39,838 nucleotides of DNA, taken from Actinomycetes bacterium (GTDB lineage: Bacteria > Actinomycetota > Thermoleophilia > Gaiellales > Gaiellaceae). Location of the stretch: NCBI GenBank assembly GCA_025358355.1, contig JANYJX010000114.1:1-39838 (forward strand), in the 5' to 3' direction. The position numbers and the translations under genes were made by a program. Below, one piece after another: positions 24,848-33,610 of the stretch. The number at the start of each line of letters is the position of its first letter. Position 1 is the stretch's first letter. The notes beneath the pieces are model-generated. The model saw only the letters and a list, made by a program, of their open reading frames with translations. It did no database searches and was not told the origin of the DNA.

Positions 24848-24859
24848 TGTTAGGCGCTC

Positions 24860-25918
24860 CTAGCTGTCCTTCAGGAAGCTCGGGATGTCGATGTCGTCGG
24901 CCGACGCCGCGGCCGTAACCGGGCGTGGCAAGCTCGATCCTGCGCCCGTCTCGACCCGACGCCGACGAGGTCGCGTGCCGAAGCCGGTAGCGATGACGGT
25001 GACCCGCACCTCGTCCTTCATCGACTCGTCGATCACAGCACCGAAGATCACGTTCGCGTTCGGATCGGCGTGGCCGGTGACAACCTCGGCGGCCTCGTTG
25101 ACCTCGAACAGGCCAAGATCGGGGCCGCCGGTGATGTTGAGGAGGACGCCAGTCGCACCGTCGAGCGTCGTCTCGAGCAAGGGAGAAGAAACCGCAGCCG
25201 TCGCAGCCGCCGCGGCACGACCTTCGCCGCTCGCAGTGCCGATTCCCATCAGCGCGGAGCCGGCGTCGCGCATGATCGTGCGGACATCGGCGAAGTCGAG
25301 GTTGACGAGACCCGGTTCCGTGATCAGCGTCGTAATGCCCTGGACGCCCTGGCGCAGGATGTCGTCGGCGATGCGGAACGCCTCTTTCATCGGCGTCCGC
25401 TTCTCGACGACCTGGAGCAGCCGGTCGTTCTCGATCACGATCAGCGTGTCGACGCGGTCGCGCAGATTCTGGATCCCAAGCTCCGCTTGCTCGGCGCGCC
25501 GACGACCCTCGAAAGCAAACGGCCGCGTGACGACGCCGACAGTCAGCGCTTCGAGCTCGCGCCCGAGCTCCGCGAGCACGGGCGCCGCGCCGGTGCCGGT
25601 GCCGCCACCCTCGCCGGCGGTGACGAAGACCATGTCGGCGCCCTTCAGCGCCTCCTTCAACTCGTCGCGGGTCTCCTGCGCAGCGGCATGGCCCACAGCC
25701 GGGTCCGCGCCGGCACCGAGGCCGCGCGTCGACTTCGAGCCGATCTGGATCTTGATGTCCGCGTCGCTCTCGAGGAGCGCCTGGGCATCGGTGTTGACCG
25801 CGATGAACTCGACGCCGGAAAGACCTGCGCCAACCATCCGATTCACGGCGTTCGTCCCGCCGCCGCCGACACCGACGACCTTGATCACTGCGAGGTAATT
25901 ACCCGTCTGGCTGCTCAT
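24860..25918 (-). CDS. ftsZ: Cell division GTPase FtsZ
   Basis: This tubulin homologue polymerises into the division ring. The 352-residue product has [28 protein letters not shown], the tubulin signature GGGTGTG (104-110), the catalytic T7 loop NLDFADV and the C-terminal partner-binding peptide [11 protein letters not shown]. Between the GTPase core (about to residue 315) and that peptide the linker is short, about 25 residues. I chose ATG 25918, the usual N-terminus, over an in-frame TTG at 25951. A candidate promoter lies in the 136-bp gap from ftsQ. It is the last gene of the cluster. Confidence 0.96.
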   Translation of the reverse strand: MSSQTGNYLAVIKVVGVGGGGTNAVNRMVGAGLSGVEFIAVNTDAQALLESDADIKIQIGSKSTRGLGAGADPAVGHAAAQETRDELKEALKGADMVFVTAGEGGGTGTGAAPVLAELGRELEALTVGVVTRPFAFEGRRRAEQAELGIQNLRDRVDTLIVIENDRLLQVVEKRTPMKEAFRIADDILRQGVQGITTLITEPGLVNLDFADVRTIMRDAGSALMGIGTASGEGRAAAAATAAVSSPLLETTLDGATGVLLNITGGPDLGLFEVNEAAEVVTGHADPNANVIFGAVIDESMKDEVRVTVIATGFGTRPRRRRVETGAGSSLPRPVTAAASADDIDIPSFLKDS

Positions 25919-26016
25919 CTCAACCTGCCTCTCGACCTTCCTCAACGTCAAGCTCTCGTCGAGCTATGGGGTGAAAACAGTGTGGGAACACTTTCGTGTT
26001 GGCCCTGTTATTCGCA

Positions 26017-26046
26017 AGGGTACGAACTCCTTGTCGGCAAAGTCAA
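26017..26046 (-). promoter_or_regulatory. Candidate ftsZ promoter
   Basis: On the minus strand TTGACT (26041-26046) and TACCCT (26017-26022) are 18 bp apart, 9 nt after the ftsQ stop and about 100 nt before ftsZ. The spacer 25919-26054 is AT-richer than its surroundings and holds a small AACAC/GTGTT inverted repeat (25987-26000). Confidence 0.5.
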
Positions 26047-26054
26047 CACGTATC

Positions 26055-26987
26055 TCAAGGTGTGGTCGAGACTAGAGTCTTGACCTCAACTTGAGACTTG
26101 AGGGTTGGAGTGACGCTGGCCGGCTGCTCTGCCTTGACCACGGGTGGCGCTGTGTCGAGCACCGTTCCGGAGACCGGGCGATCGGGAACGCTGACATCGA
26201 CGTAACGCGTAGTTGAGTCGATGAGCGGCAGCACGTTGGCGGCAACAGCGAGTTTGAGCGGGATATCGCGTTGGTCGCCGAGGCGTACCTCCACTCCGGA
26301 ACGGAGGGTCAAGGTCAGTTCGCCTTTCGTCGCCCGGACGGCGATGATCCGAGCGGGGAAGCGCATCGCAGCAAGCGGCGTCACTGCTTGGAGCGCAGGA
26401 AGCAACGACGGGTCGACCGGCGTGCCGGCAGAGAACGAGACTCCCTTGCCGATCCAGATCCGTGGCAGTGCGGCCCAGGCGCCGTGAGCCAGGCTCGCCA
26501 TCACGCGCCCGTGCGCCGAGACGAGCCACGACGCTCCCCCCTGACGCACGACGGCGACGGGGCGCTCCGGCACGACGACGACGCGCAACGTATGGGGGAA
26601 AGCTCGATCGAAGGAGACGGAAAGAACAGACGGCATCGCCGTCAGCGTCGTGCGGGCTCGCGCGAGATCGATGCGCAGGAGACTGGTGCCGAGATCCTTC
26701 TGGAGGGCGCTTCGGACTTGGCTAGCGAGCGCCGGTGACACGCCGGAGACTGAGACCTTCCGCACGGCGAACACCGAGGTGTCGCGAGCCACAAGGTACG
26801 CGGCTGCGGCTCCGATCAGTAGGGCGAATGCGACGAGTATCGAGCGGCCCGACGGTAGCAGGCGAGACCGCGCGGGATGCGTTTGTGACCGCTTGTTCGC
26901 GAGAGGGACGACCGCGCTCTCGGGCCGGGGCAACGCCAGTCGCACGCCCCAGCGCGGTCCACGATCGACTGATCGCCGCTTAGCCAC
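26055..26987 (-). CDS. ftsQ: Cell division protein FtsQ/DivIB
   Basis: FtsQ links the FtsL/FtsB pair to the rest of the divisome. The 310-residue product has a basic cytoplasmic part (1-48), one membrane helix (about 49-67, ILVAFALLIGAAAAYLVA) and then a POTRA domain opening with VFAVRKVSVSGVSPALASQV and running to about 142 (RVVVVPERPVAVVRQGG). The FtsQ/DivIB beta domain follows. The last 40 residues are Val/Thr/Pro-rich and likely unstructured. It starts with GTG, 51 nt after murB. Confidence 0.88.
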   Translation of the reverse strand: MAKRRSVDRGPRWGVRLALPRPESAVVPLANKRSQTHPARSRLLPSGRSILVAFALLIGAAAAYLVARDTSVFAVRKVSVSGVSPALASQVRSALQKDLGTSLLRIDLARARTTLTAMPSVLSVSFDRAFPHTLRVVVVPERPVAVVRQGGASWLVSAHGRVMASLAHGAWAALPRIWIGKGVSFSAGTPVDPSLLPALQAVTPLAAMRFPARIIAVRATKGELTLTLRSGVEVRLGDQRDIPLKLAVAANVLPLIDSTTRYVDVSVPDRPVSGTVLDTAPPVVKAEQPASVTPTLKSQVEVKTLVSTTP

Positions 26988-27038
26988 GGGGCCGATTTCG
27001 CCACGCGCGCGCCGGCTCCTACTCGCGATGCGTTCAGC

Positions 27039-27911
27039 TCACTGAACTATGAGATCGCCCAGCAGGACGACCTCGTGCTCTAACTCCACCCCGTGCTGCT
27101 CGCGAGCGCGCCGGCGCGCCTCGGTCATCAGCGCGATGCAATCCGCGGTGGTCGCGTCGCCGGCGTTCTCGATAAAGTTCGCGTGCATCGGCGAGATCAT
27201 CGCGCCACCGATGCGGAATCCCTTCAACCCGCACGATTCGAGTAGCCGGCCGGCGCCGAGCTCGTCGGATGGGTTCTTGAAGACGGAGCCGAATGTCCGC
27301 TTGTTCGTCGGTTGCGTTGCTTTGCGCTGCGCGACGAGCTTCTCGATCTGGCTCGCGATCTCATCGCGCGGTCGTGGCGCGAGCCTGTACTCGACTTGCG
27401 CCACGATCTGGCCCGCGCTGAGATTCGCGTGGCGATACGAGAGGCCGAGCTCATCCGGCGTTAGCCAACGGGTTCCCTCAGCCGTCGCGACGAGCGCGCG
27501 CACGAGAATCGCCGCCCAATCGGAGCCGTACGCGCCGGCGTTCATCCACACGCCGCCGCCTGCAGTTCCCGGGATCGCGCACGCGAACTCGAAACCGCCG
27601 AGACCCGCGTCGCGCACGCGATGGAGGCACACCGCGTTGGTTGCGCCACCACCGGCGATCAGCAGGTCGCCGTCGACGCGCGCCTCGGCGAGCTTGCCTG
27701 TGAGACGAAGAACGAGGGCGTCGACACCGGCATCGGCGGCTAGCAGGTTCGAACCGAGCCCGACGGCTCGGGCCGGCAGCCCGCGCTTCGCGGCGAAACG
27801 CAGCGCTTCTTCGAGTTCGGCGAGCGACGTGGGTCGCGCGAACGCGCGTGTGGGACCACCAGTTCCGATCGTCGTGAGACGCGAGAGCAGAACGTCGGTC
27901 TCGGGCCTCAT
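27039..27911 (-). CDS. murB: UDP-N-acetylenolpyruvoylglucosamine reductase
   Basis: This FAD enzyme reduces UDP-GlcNAc-enolpyruvate to UDP-MurNAc with NADPH. The 290-residue product has TTIGTGGPTRAFARP (FAD site), RAVGLGSNLL, CAIPGTAGGGVWMNAGAYG and GSVFKNPSDELGAGRLLESCGLKG, including the catalytic Ser of the type II form (GSVFKNP). The ATG at 27911 overlaps the murC stop as ATGA. An in-frame extension up to 28040 lies within murC and is rejected. murB in the dcw cluster between murC and ftsQ is common in deep actinobacterial lineages and Firmicutes, less so in Mycobacterium or Streptomyces. Confidence 0.93.
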   Translation of the reverse strand: MRPETDVLLSRLTTIGTGGPTRAFARPTSLAELEEALRFAAKRGLPARAVGLGSNLLAADAGVDALVLRLTGKLAEARVDGDLLIAGGGATNAVCLHRVRDAGLGGFEFACAIPGTAGGGVWMNAGAYGSDWAAILVRALVATAEGTRWLTPDELGLSYRHANLSAGQIVAQVEYRLAPRPRDEIASQIEKLVAQRKATQPTNKRTFGSVFKNPSDELGAGRLLESCGLKGFRIGGAMISPMHANFIENAGDATTADCIALMTEARRRAREQHGVELEHEVVLLGDLIVQ

Positions 27912-29083
27912 ACCGGCAACCCGGCAACAATGGCGCGCGCGACCTTCCACGGTTCGCCGACGCCGAAGGTCACGACGAGATCGCCGCGGCCCGCCCAGGC
28001 GAGCACGAGCTGCGCAGCGTCGTCGAGTGATGGCGCCCAACCCGCGCGCACAGAGGATGGGAGCAGATCGAGTACCCGTTTCCCGCTGACGCCGTCGCGC
28101 GGCTCGTCACGGCCGCCGAGCACGTCGGTGACGACGACGAGGTCGGCGAGCGCGAGCGCGTCGGCAAGCTCGGACGCCAGCTGACGCGTTCGCTCATGGA
28201 CGTGCGGCTGGTAGACAGCGATCAGGCGGCCGGCGCAGCGCTCGCGCGCGGTGCGTAACGTGACGGCGAGCTCGGTCGGGTTGTGGCCGTAGTCGTCGTA
28301 GACGGCAACGCCGCCACGATCGCCGACGAGCTGGAACCGTCGGTCGACCCCGGTGAAGCGCGCGAGCACCGGCTCGGCTTCGACGCAAGGTACGCCGGCC
28401 AACTCGAGCGCAGCTAGCGCGGCCGCCGCGTTCTGCCGGTTGTGCGCGCCCGCAACGGCAAGCTCGCCGGCGAATGGCTCGAGCTCCCAGCTGCGCACGA
28501 CGTGCGGCACCCCGGCGAGCCACGTGTCGAAGAACGCGCGCAGCTCGGCCTCCGAGCCGTACGCAGCGTGGTGGTCGAGCTCGATGTTCGTGACGACGGC
28601 GATCTGCGGCCGAAGCGCACCGATCGAACGATCGGACTCGTCACCCTCGACCACGAGCCAGCCGGCTCCCGTCGAGGCGTTCCCTCCCAGCTGCGGGACG
28701 ACACCGCCGATAATCCACGCGGGATCGCGACCTGTCGCGCGCAGGACAAACGCGATCATCGCCGCGGTCGTCGTCTTGCCGTGGGCGCCGCCGACGACGA
28801 TCGACGGCTGCGCCGCGACGAGCTCGGCCAGGAACTCGGCTCGCGGCGGGCCGGCGACGCGAGCCGAGTGCGCCGTCGAGACGACGACCTCCCAGCCTGG
28901 CGGCGGTGTGGGCTCATCGCCGAGGTCGATCTCGATCCCGTCGAGCGTCTCCATGAAGATCGTCTGGCGCAGGTCCCAGCCGCGAACCTCGGCGCCGAGC
29001 GCGCGGGCGATGTTCGCGTACGCCGAGAGCCCCGAGCCGCCGATACCGACGAAATAGATACGACGTCCGTCAAGAACGGGCAA
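27908..29083 (-). CDS. murC: UDP-N-acetylmuramate--L-alanine ligase, compact form
   Basis: MurC adds L-Ala to UDP-MurNAc using ATP. The 391-residue product has IYFVGIGGSGLSAYA (UDP site), the P-loop GAHGKTTT (99-106), VVEGDESD, VVTNIELDHH (165-172), AGAHNRQN (211-218), VYDDYGHNPTEL and YQPHVHERTR. All ATP, Mg and substrate motifs appear in order. MurC is normally 450-490 residues. The main loss here is between LDHH (172) and AGAHN (213), 41 residues where about 100 are usual. The start is TTG 29083, overlapping murG by 14 nt; no other start gives the glycine-rich N-terminus. Confidence that it is MurC is high because of its neighbours and the GxGGxG opening. Confidence 0.9.
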   Translation of the reverse strand: MPVLDGRRIYFVGIGGSGLSAYANIARALGAEVRGWDLRQTIFMETLDGIEIDLGDEPTPPPGWEVVVSTAHSARVAGPPRAEFLAELVAAQPSIVVGGAHGKTTTAAMIAFVLRATGRDPAWIIGGVVPQLGGNASTGAGWLVVEGDESDRSIGALRPQIAVVTNIELDHHAAYGSEAELRAFFDTWLAGVPHVVRSWELEPFAGELAVAGAHNRQNAAAALAALELAGVPCVEAEPVLARFTGVDRRFQLVGDRGGVAVYDDYGHNPTELAVTLRTARERCAGRLIAVYQPHVHERTRQLASELADALALADLVVVTDVLGGRDEPRDGVSGKRVLDLLPSSVRAGWAPSLDDAAQLVLAWAGRGDLVVTFGVGEPWKVARAIVAGLPV

Positions 29084-30140
29084 GGCGGATCAGCTCCTCG
29101 GCGATCTCCTCGCCAGCGTTGGGGCGCGCGAGAGCCAGCATCGCGTCGCGCATCGCGGTACGTCGTGCGGGGTCGGCGAGCAGTTCCGTGACCAGCGCAG
29201 GCACGCGCGTGATCTCCGCGTCCGAGACAACGACCGCGCCACCCCCGCGCGCGAAGTGCTGCGCGTTGAGCGTCTGATGATCGGCGGTCGCGTGCGGGTA
29301 CGGCACGAGGATGGATGGCGTCCCGGCGGCGGCGAGCTCCCACACTGTCCCACCCGCGCGCGAGACGGCCACGTCGGCGGCTGCGAGCGCAGCGGCGAAG
29401 TGGTCGGTCTGCGGAACGAGGACGTAGTCGGGTCGCCGGACGCGCGCGCGCAGCGATTCGTAGTCGCGCTCGCCTGAGACATGGAGAACCGCAGGGCCGG
29501 CTGCACCCCACGCGTCGACGGCCATCTCGTTCAGCGACCGAGCGCCCGCGAGCGCGCCGAAGACCGCGACGACCGGCGCGTCGGCGGGGAGCCCGAACTC
29601 GCGGCGACCCTCTTCGCGCGTCGCACCGCGATGCGCGACGGGGATTGCGCGCCCGACGACCTGGTACTTCGGCGCCCGCCGCCCGGCGATCTCGTACGCG
29701 AGGAAGACGCGATTCGCAAACGGCGCCGCGAGCAGATTCGCGAGCCCAAGGTGCGCATCCGCTTCAGTCAACGCTGCAGGGATGCGCCGCAGCCGCGCCG
29801 CGAGAACCATCGGGCCTGCGACGTAGCCCCCGCCGCCGAGGACGATGTCAGGCCGTCGCCGCGCCAGGATCCGCGAGCACGCAAACGGCGCTGTCACCGC
29901 CTGCCAGAGCGCCCACGCGAGCTTCAGCCCGAGCCGGCGGGGGAAGCCTGAGACGCTGAACGTGTCGAGCTCGAAACCGGCTTCAGGAACCAGGCGCGAC
30001 TCGACGCGATCCGCCGACCCGGCGAACGTCACAGTCACTCCGCGCGTACGTAACGCCTCAGCGACTGCGAGCGCGGGCCGGACGTGCCCGGCTGTTCCCC
30101 CGGCTGCGATCACGCACACGAGCTTCGACGACGCGTCCAT
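29070..30140 (-). CDS. murG: UDP-GlcNAc:lipid I N-acetylglucosaminyltransferase
   Basis: MurG transfers GlcNAc to lipid I to give lipid II at the inner face of the membrane. The 356-residue GT-B protein has the glycine-rich loop AAGGTAGHVRPALAVAE, GGGGYVAGPMVLAA, VFGALAGARSLNE, and the nucleotide-sugar site SRAGGTVWELAAAGTPSILVPYPHATADHQTLNA. Two normally conserved spots vary: EAD-AHLGLAN for the EQN-xxxGxxN helix, and GALAGA for GGSLGA. The ATG at 30140 lies 83 nt inside the end of ftsW. Confidence 0.93.
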   Translation of the reverse strand: MDASSKLVCVIAAGGTAGHVRPALAVAEALRTRGVTVTFAGSADRVESRLVPEAGFELDTFSVSGFPRRLGLKLAWALWQAVTAPFACSRILARRRPDIVLGGGGYVAGPMVLAARLRRIPAALTEADAHLGLANLLAAPFANRVFLAYEIAGRRAPKYQVVGRAIPVAHRGATREEGRREFGLPADAPVVAVFGALAGARSLNEMAVDAWGAAGPAVLHVSGERDYESLRARVRRPDYVLVPQTDHFAAALAAADVAVSRAGGTVWELAAAGTPSILVPYPHATADHQTLNAQHFARGGGAVVVSDAEITRVPALVTELLADPARRTAMRDAMLALARPNAGEEIAEELIRLARS

Positions 30141-31344
30141 TCACGGCGATGTTAAGGAGAATGCCGACCGCGGCGAGCAGCACGATGAGCGAGGAGCCGC
30201 CGTACGAGACGAACGGGAGCGGAATGCCGGTCAGCGGAGCGACGCCGAGCACGGCCGCAATGTTGATCACGGCCTGCCCGCAGACGAGCGTCGTGATCCC
30301 CGCGGCGAGCCGCTTCCCGAACGGATCTCGACAGGCGAGCGCGACTCGGAATCCGGCCCACGCAAACATCACGAAGGCTGCGACGAGCAGCGTCAGGCCG
30401 ATCAGGCCGAGCTCCTCGCCGATGATCGCGAGGATCATGTCGGTGTGTGCCTCGGGCAGGTAGCTGTTCTTCATCACGCCGTGCCCGAGCCCGAGCCCCG
30501 TCCAGCCGCCCGACGCGAGCCCGATCTTTGCCTGCGTAATCTGGTAACCGGTTCCCTGCGGATCCTGCGCTGCATTGAGGAAGCTGAAGAAGCGAGCGCG
30601 GCGGTACGGCTGGTACCAGATCGCGGCGCCGCCCAACGCGAGCGTCACGGTTCCCGACAACACCAGCAGGCGTGTCGGCACACCCGAGACGATGAGCACG
30701 CCGCCGACCATGAGGACGAGCGCGATCGTCGTCCCGAGATCCGGCTGGAGGATGATCAGCCCACAGAACGCGCCGCACACGAGCCCGATTGGCTTCATCA
30801 GCTCGGACATCGTCTTCGGCACCGGCCGCCGCGACAGCCGCGCGCAGACCCAGAGGCAGAGCGCGAGCTTCGCGAGCTCGGACGGCTGCACGCTCACCGG
30901 CCCGACGACGAACCAGCGGCGCGCGCCGTTGATCGGAGGCGCCACCACGAGCACCGCGGCGCAGAGGCCGAACGCGCCAACCAGGAGCATGGGCGTCAGC
31001 CGCCGCAGGCGGTGGTAGTCGATCCGCGACAGGAGGGCCAGCAGGACGATGCCGCCGAGCGCGTAGATCGCCTGCTTCGTCAGGAACGTCATCGGGTCGC
31101 CGTTCCCGAGCGCGGCCGGCGTCGATGTCGCGCTGAAGACCATGACGATGCCGAACGCGACCAGGCCGAGCGTCACCAGGCCGAGCACGCGTTGTTCGAG
31201 ACGGCCATGCGGCATCGCGCGTGCCTGCGGTTCGCTCCGCGGCGTGGTTGCCGGGGCTCGCTTGCCGCCTGCGCGCGCGCGCGAGCGAGCCGGAGCGGTC
31301 CGAGTGGCCGGCGCGGCTGCCCGACTGGTGGCACGTGCGGTCAT
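30058..31344 (-). CDS. ftsW: Septal peptidoglycan glycosyltransferase FtsW
   Basis: FtsW is the SEDS-family polymerase that joins lipid II into glycan strands at the septum with FtsI. The 428-residue protein has about ten membrane helices. It carries GARRWFVVGPVSVQPSELAKLAL, LGTTIALVLM, GLGLGHGVMKNSYLPEAHTDMILAIIGEELG and PLPFVSYGGSSLIVLL, all hallmark SEDS segments. A 45-residue Arg/Ala-rich cytoplasmic extension precedes the first helix; a later ATG (31215) could start a shorter form. I chose ATG 31344 because it overlaps the murD stop as ATGA. The C-terminus (RDRSRGNSRARPARARSR) runs 83 nt into murG. Confidence 0.93.
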   Translation of the reverse strand: MTARATSRAAAPATRTAPARSRARAGGKRAPATTPRSEPQARAMPHGRLEQRVLGLVTLGLVAFGIVMVFSATSTPAALGNGDPMTFLTKQAIYALGGIVLLALLSRIDYHRLRRLTPMLLVGAFGLCAAVLVVAPPINGARRWFVVGPVSVQPSELAKLALCLWVCARLSRRPVPKTMSELMKPIGLVCGAFCGLIILQPDLGTTIALVLMVGGVLIVSGVPTRLLVLSGTVTLALGGAAIWYQPYRRARFFSFLNAAQDPQGTGYQITQAKIGLASGGWTGLGLGHGVMKNSYLPEAHTDMILAIIGEELGLIGLTLLVAAFVMFAWAGFRVALACRDPFGKRLAAGITTLVCGQAVINIAAVLGVAPLTGIPLPFVSYGGSSLIVLLAAVGILLNIAVNGRVVEARVRDRSRGNSRARPARARSR

Positions 31345-32600
31345 CGTGCGTCGCCCGCAAGCTCGTCGACCAGGCGACGGAACTCGTTGCCTCGGTGCTC
31401 GTAGTCGACGAACTGGTCGAAGCTTGCGCAGGCCGGCGACAGAAGAGCGACATCGCCGGGTTGCGCAGCGGCGGCCGCCGCGCGCAACGCACTCACTAGG
31501 TCGCCGCACTGCTCAAACTCGACGCCGGCTTGCTCAAGCGCGGCACCGATCTCTGCCGCTGCGTCGCCGATCAGGTACGCGCGATCGCTTGGGCCGAGAT
31601 CCGCGGCGAGAGGGTCGTAGCTCTCGTGCTTGCCGCGCCCGCCGAGGATCACGTGTAGTGGCGCATCGAACGACGCAATCGCACGTCGTGCAGCTGCGAC
31701 ATTCGTCGCTTTCGAGTCGTTGACGAAACGAACGCCGGCCACCTCGCGCAGCTCCTCGATCCGGTGCTCAACGCCAGGGAACGAACGGAGCGCAGCGGCG
31801 ATCGCATCGTCCGCGAGCCCAGCGGCGCGAGCAGCCGCAACCGCCGCCGCCGCGTTCTCGCGATTGTGCGCACCGGGAATCCGCGGCTCGGCCGGTAGTG
31901 CATCGTCGCCGGCGAACTCGACACGCCGACCCGCGCCAGGCACGGCCGCGAACCCGCGCGGCACGACGGCAACATCCTCCGCCGTCTGCCGCTCGAACAT
32001 GCGCAACTTCGCGTCGCGGTACGCATCAAACGAGCCGTGGCGGTCGATGTGATCCGGCTCGAGGTTGAGCAACACCGCGATCCGCGGGCGTAAAGTGTCG
32101 ACGTCCTCGAGCTGGAAGGACGAGAGCTCGCAGACGATCCACGCGTCGTCCGCGACCCGCCCAACCAGCGACGTGAGTGGCCGCCCGATGTTGCCAACGA
32201 CCTCTGCCGCACGACCCGCGGCATCGAACATCGCGCCAAGCAGAGCTGTCGTTGTCGTCTTCCCGTTGGTGCCGGTGATCCCGATCAGCGGATTCGCAAG
32301 CAGTCGCGCACCCAGCTCGATCTCGCTCAGCACCGGAACGCCACGCGCGCGCGCCGCCACGAGCAGCGGCCGGTCGCTCGGAACACCTGGGCTCTTGATC
32401 ACGGCATCGATCTCCCTGAGCAGCGCGTCATCCTCGTCACCGAGCTGGACTTCGACACCCGCCGCCGCGAGCCTTCCCGCAACGGCCGGATCGAGCGCCA
32501 GATCGCGGTCGTAGCCAACGACCTCGACGCCCTCCGAGCGAAGCGCCAGCGCCGCGGCCTCGCCCGACCGCGCGAGCCCGAGCACGAGCGCCCGCTTCAC
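31341..32600 (-). CDS. murD: UDP-N-acetylmuramoyl-L-alanine--D-glutamate ligase
   Basis: MurD adds D-Glu to UDP-MurNAc-L-Ala. The 419-residue product has VLGLARSGEAAA at the start, IKSPGVPSDRPL, the P-loop GTNGKTTTT (110-118), VCELSSFQLE, LNLEPDHIDRHG, IPGAHNRENAAAA, FVNDSKATN and LLSPACASFDQF, all diagnostic for MurD. The start GTG (32600) overlaps the mraY stop as GTGA. The frame stays open far upstream across mraY but that part is antisense-free shadow without family features. Confidence 0.94.
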   Translation of the reverse strand: MKRALVLGLARSGEAAALALRSEGVEVVGYDRDLALDPAVAGRLAAAGVEVQLGDEDDALLREIDAVIKSPGVPSDRPLLVAARARGVPVLSEIELGARLLANPLIGITGTNGKTTTTALLGAMFDAAGRAAEVVGNIGRPLTSLVGRVADDAWIVCELSSFQLEDVDTLRPRIAVLLNLEPDHIDRHGSFDAYRDAKLRMFERQTAEDVAVVPRGFAAVPGAGRRVEFAGDDALPAEPRIPGAHNRENAAAAVAAARAAGLADDAIAAALRSFPGVEHRIEELREVAGVRFVNDSKATNVAAARRAIASFDAPLHVILGGRGKHESYDPLAADLGPSDRAYLIGDAAAEIGAALEQAGVEFEQCGDLVSALRAAAAAAQPGDVALLSPACASFDQFVDYEHRGNEFRRLVDELAGDAR

Positions 32601-33610
32601 AGTCGGAAACGCAGATAGTAGCGGTAGTAGAGGACGAAGCCGATCGCGCAAAGGATCGCGCAGATGATCCAGAAGCGCACCATGATCTTCGTCTCCGACC
32701 ACGCCTTCATCTCGAAGTGATGGTGGATCGGCGCCATCAGGAACACGCGTTTGCCGGTGCGTTTGAACGAGATCACCTGGATGATCACCGAGAGCGCCTC
32801 CATCGCGTAGATGCCGCCGATGAAGATCAACAACACCTCGGTCTTTGTCAGCACGGCGAACGCCGCGAGCGCGCCACCGAGCGCCATCGAGCCCGTGTCG
32901 CCCATGAACACCTCGGCCGGGTGCGCGTTGAACCAGAGGAAGCCGATCGTGCCGCCGATCAGCGCCGCACCGAAGATCGCGAGGTCGAGGTACGTGCCGC
33001 TGCGGTGGCCCGGCGCGCCCGAGCGGATCCACGAGATGACCGCGATCGAGAGGAAGGTCAACAGCGAGATGATCGACGTGCCGGCGGCGAGACCATCGAG
33101 CCCATCGGTGAGGTTCACGCCGTTGACGGTGCCCGCGATCACGAGGAAGAGGAACGGGTAGAAGGCGTAGCTGAGGTTGACGTGCCAGTCGAGGATCGGA
33201 ACGTAGATCTTCGTGTCGACACCAGGAATGTGGTGGATCGCAATGGCCATCCCCACCGTCACCGCCAGGAGCAACGCCATCTTCCAACGACCTGGCAGGC
33301 CGAGCGAGCGGCGCCGGCGCACCTTCAGGAAATCGTCGAGGAAGCCGATCAGGCCGCAACCGAGCGCGACGCCCATCACGGTCCAGCCGGACAGCGTGTG
33401 GACGGAGAGCAGAAGGAACGGCGCGAGCGTCGCGAACAGGATCAGCAGGCCGCCCATCGTCGGCGTTCCCTGCTTCACGATGTGGCCGGCCGGGCCTTCC
33501 GCGCGGATCTGCTGACCGACTCCGCGGCGGCGCAGCCAGTCGATGAACGCCGGCCCGATGACGACGGCAATCACCATCGCCACGAGCCCCGCGATGAGAA
33601 CTCTCACCAT
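32597..33610 (-). CDS. mraY: Phospho-N-acetylmuramoyl-pentapeptide transferase
   Basis: MraY couples UDP-MurNAc-pentapeptide to undecaprenyl phosphate, making lipid I. The 337-residue membrane protein has about ten helices and the family's catalytic motifs: GPAGHIVKQGTPTMGGL, GFLDDFLKVRRR (the DD pair), NLTDGLDGLAAG, FMGDTGSMALGG and APIHHHFEMKAWSE. The ATG at 33610 overlaps the murF stop by 7 nt. Confidence 0.95.
   Translation of the reverse strand: MVRVLIAGLVAMVIAVVIGPAFIDWLRRRGVGQQIRAEGPAGHIVKQGTPTMGGLLILFATLAPFLLLSVHTLSGWTVMGVALGCGLIGFLDDFLKVRRRRSLGLPGRWKMALLLAVTVGMAIAIHHIPGVDTKIYVPILDWHVNLSYAFYPFLFLVIAGTVNGVNLTDGLDGLAAGTSIISLLTFLSIAVISWIRSGAPGHRSGTYLDLAIFGAALIGGTIGFLWFNAHPAEVFMGDTGSMALGGALAAFAVLTKTEVLLIFIGGIYAMEALSVIIQVISFKRTGKRVFLMAPIHHHFEMKAWSETKIMVRFWIICAILCAIGFVLYYRYYLRFRL

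Noticed and set aside
24726..24859. Glycine riboswitch upstream of gcvT
   Set aside because: The gap holds only the ftsZ terminator stem and a -10-like motif; no tandem aptamer-like structure could be seen.
29845..31404. Long plus-strand open frame (519 codons)
   Set aside because: It is antisense to ftsW/murG, very rich in Arg, Glu and Asp as expected from the third-base GC bias, and shows no domain.
32601..33359. Open frame extending murD upstream across mraY
   Set aside because: It overlaps mraY in another frame; the GTG at 32600 overlaps the mraY stop as GTGA and gives the standard MurD N-terminus.
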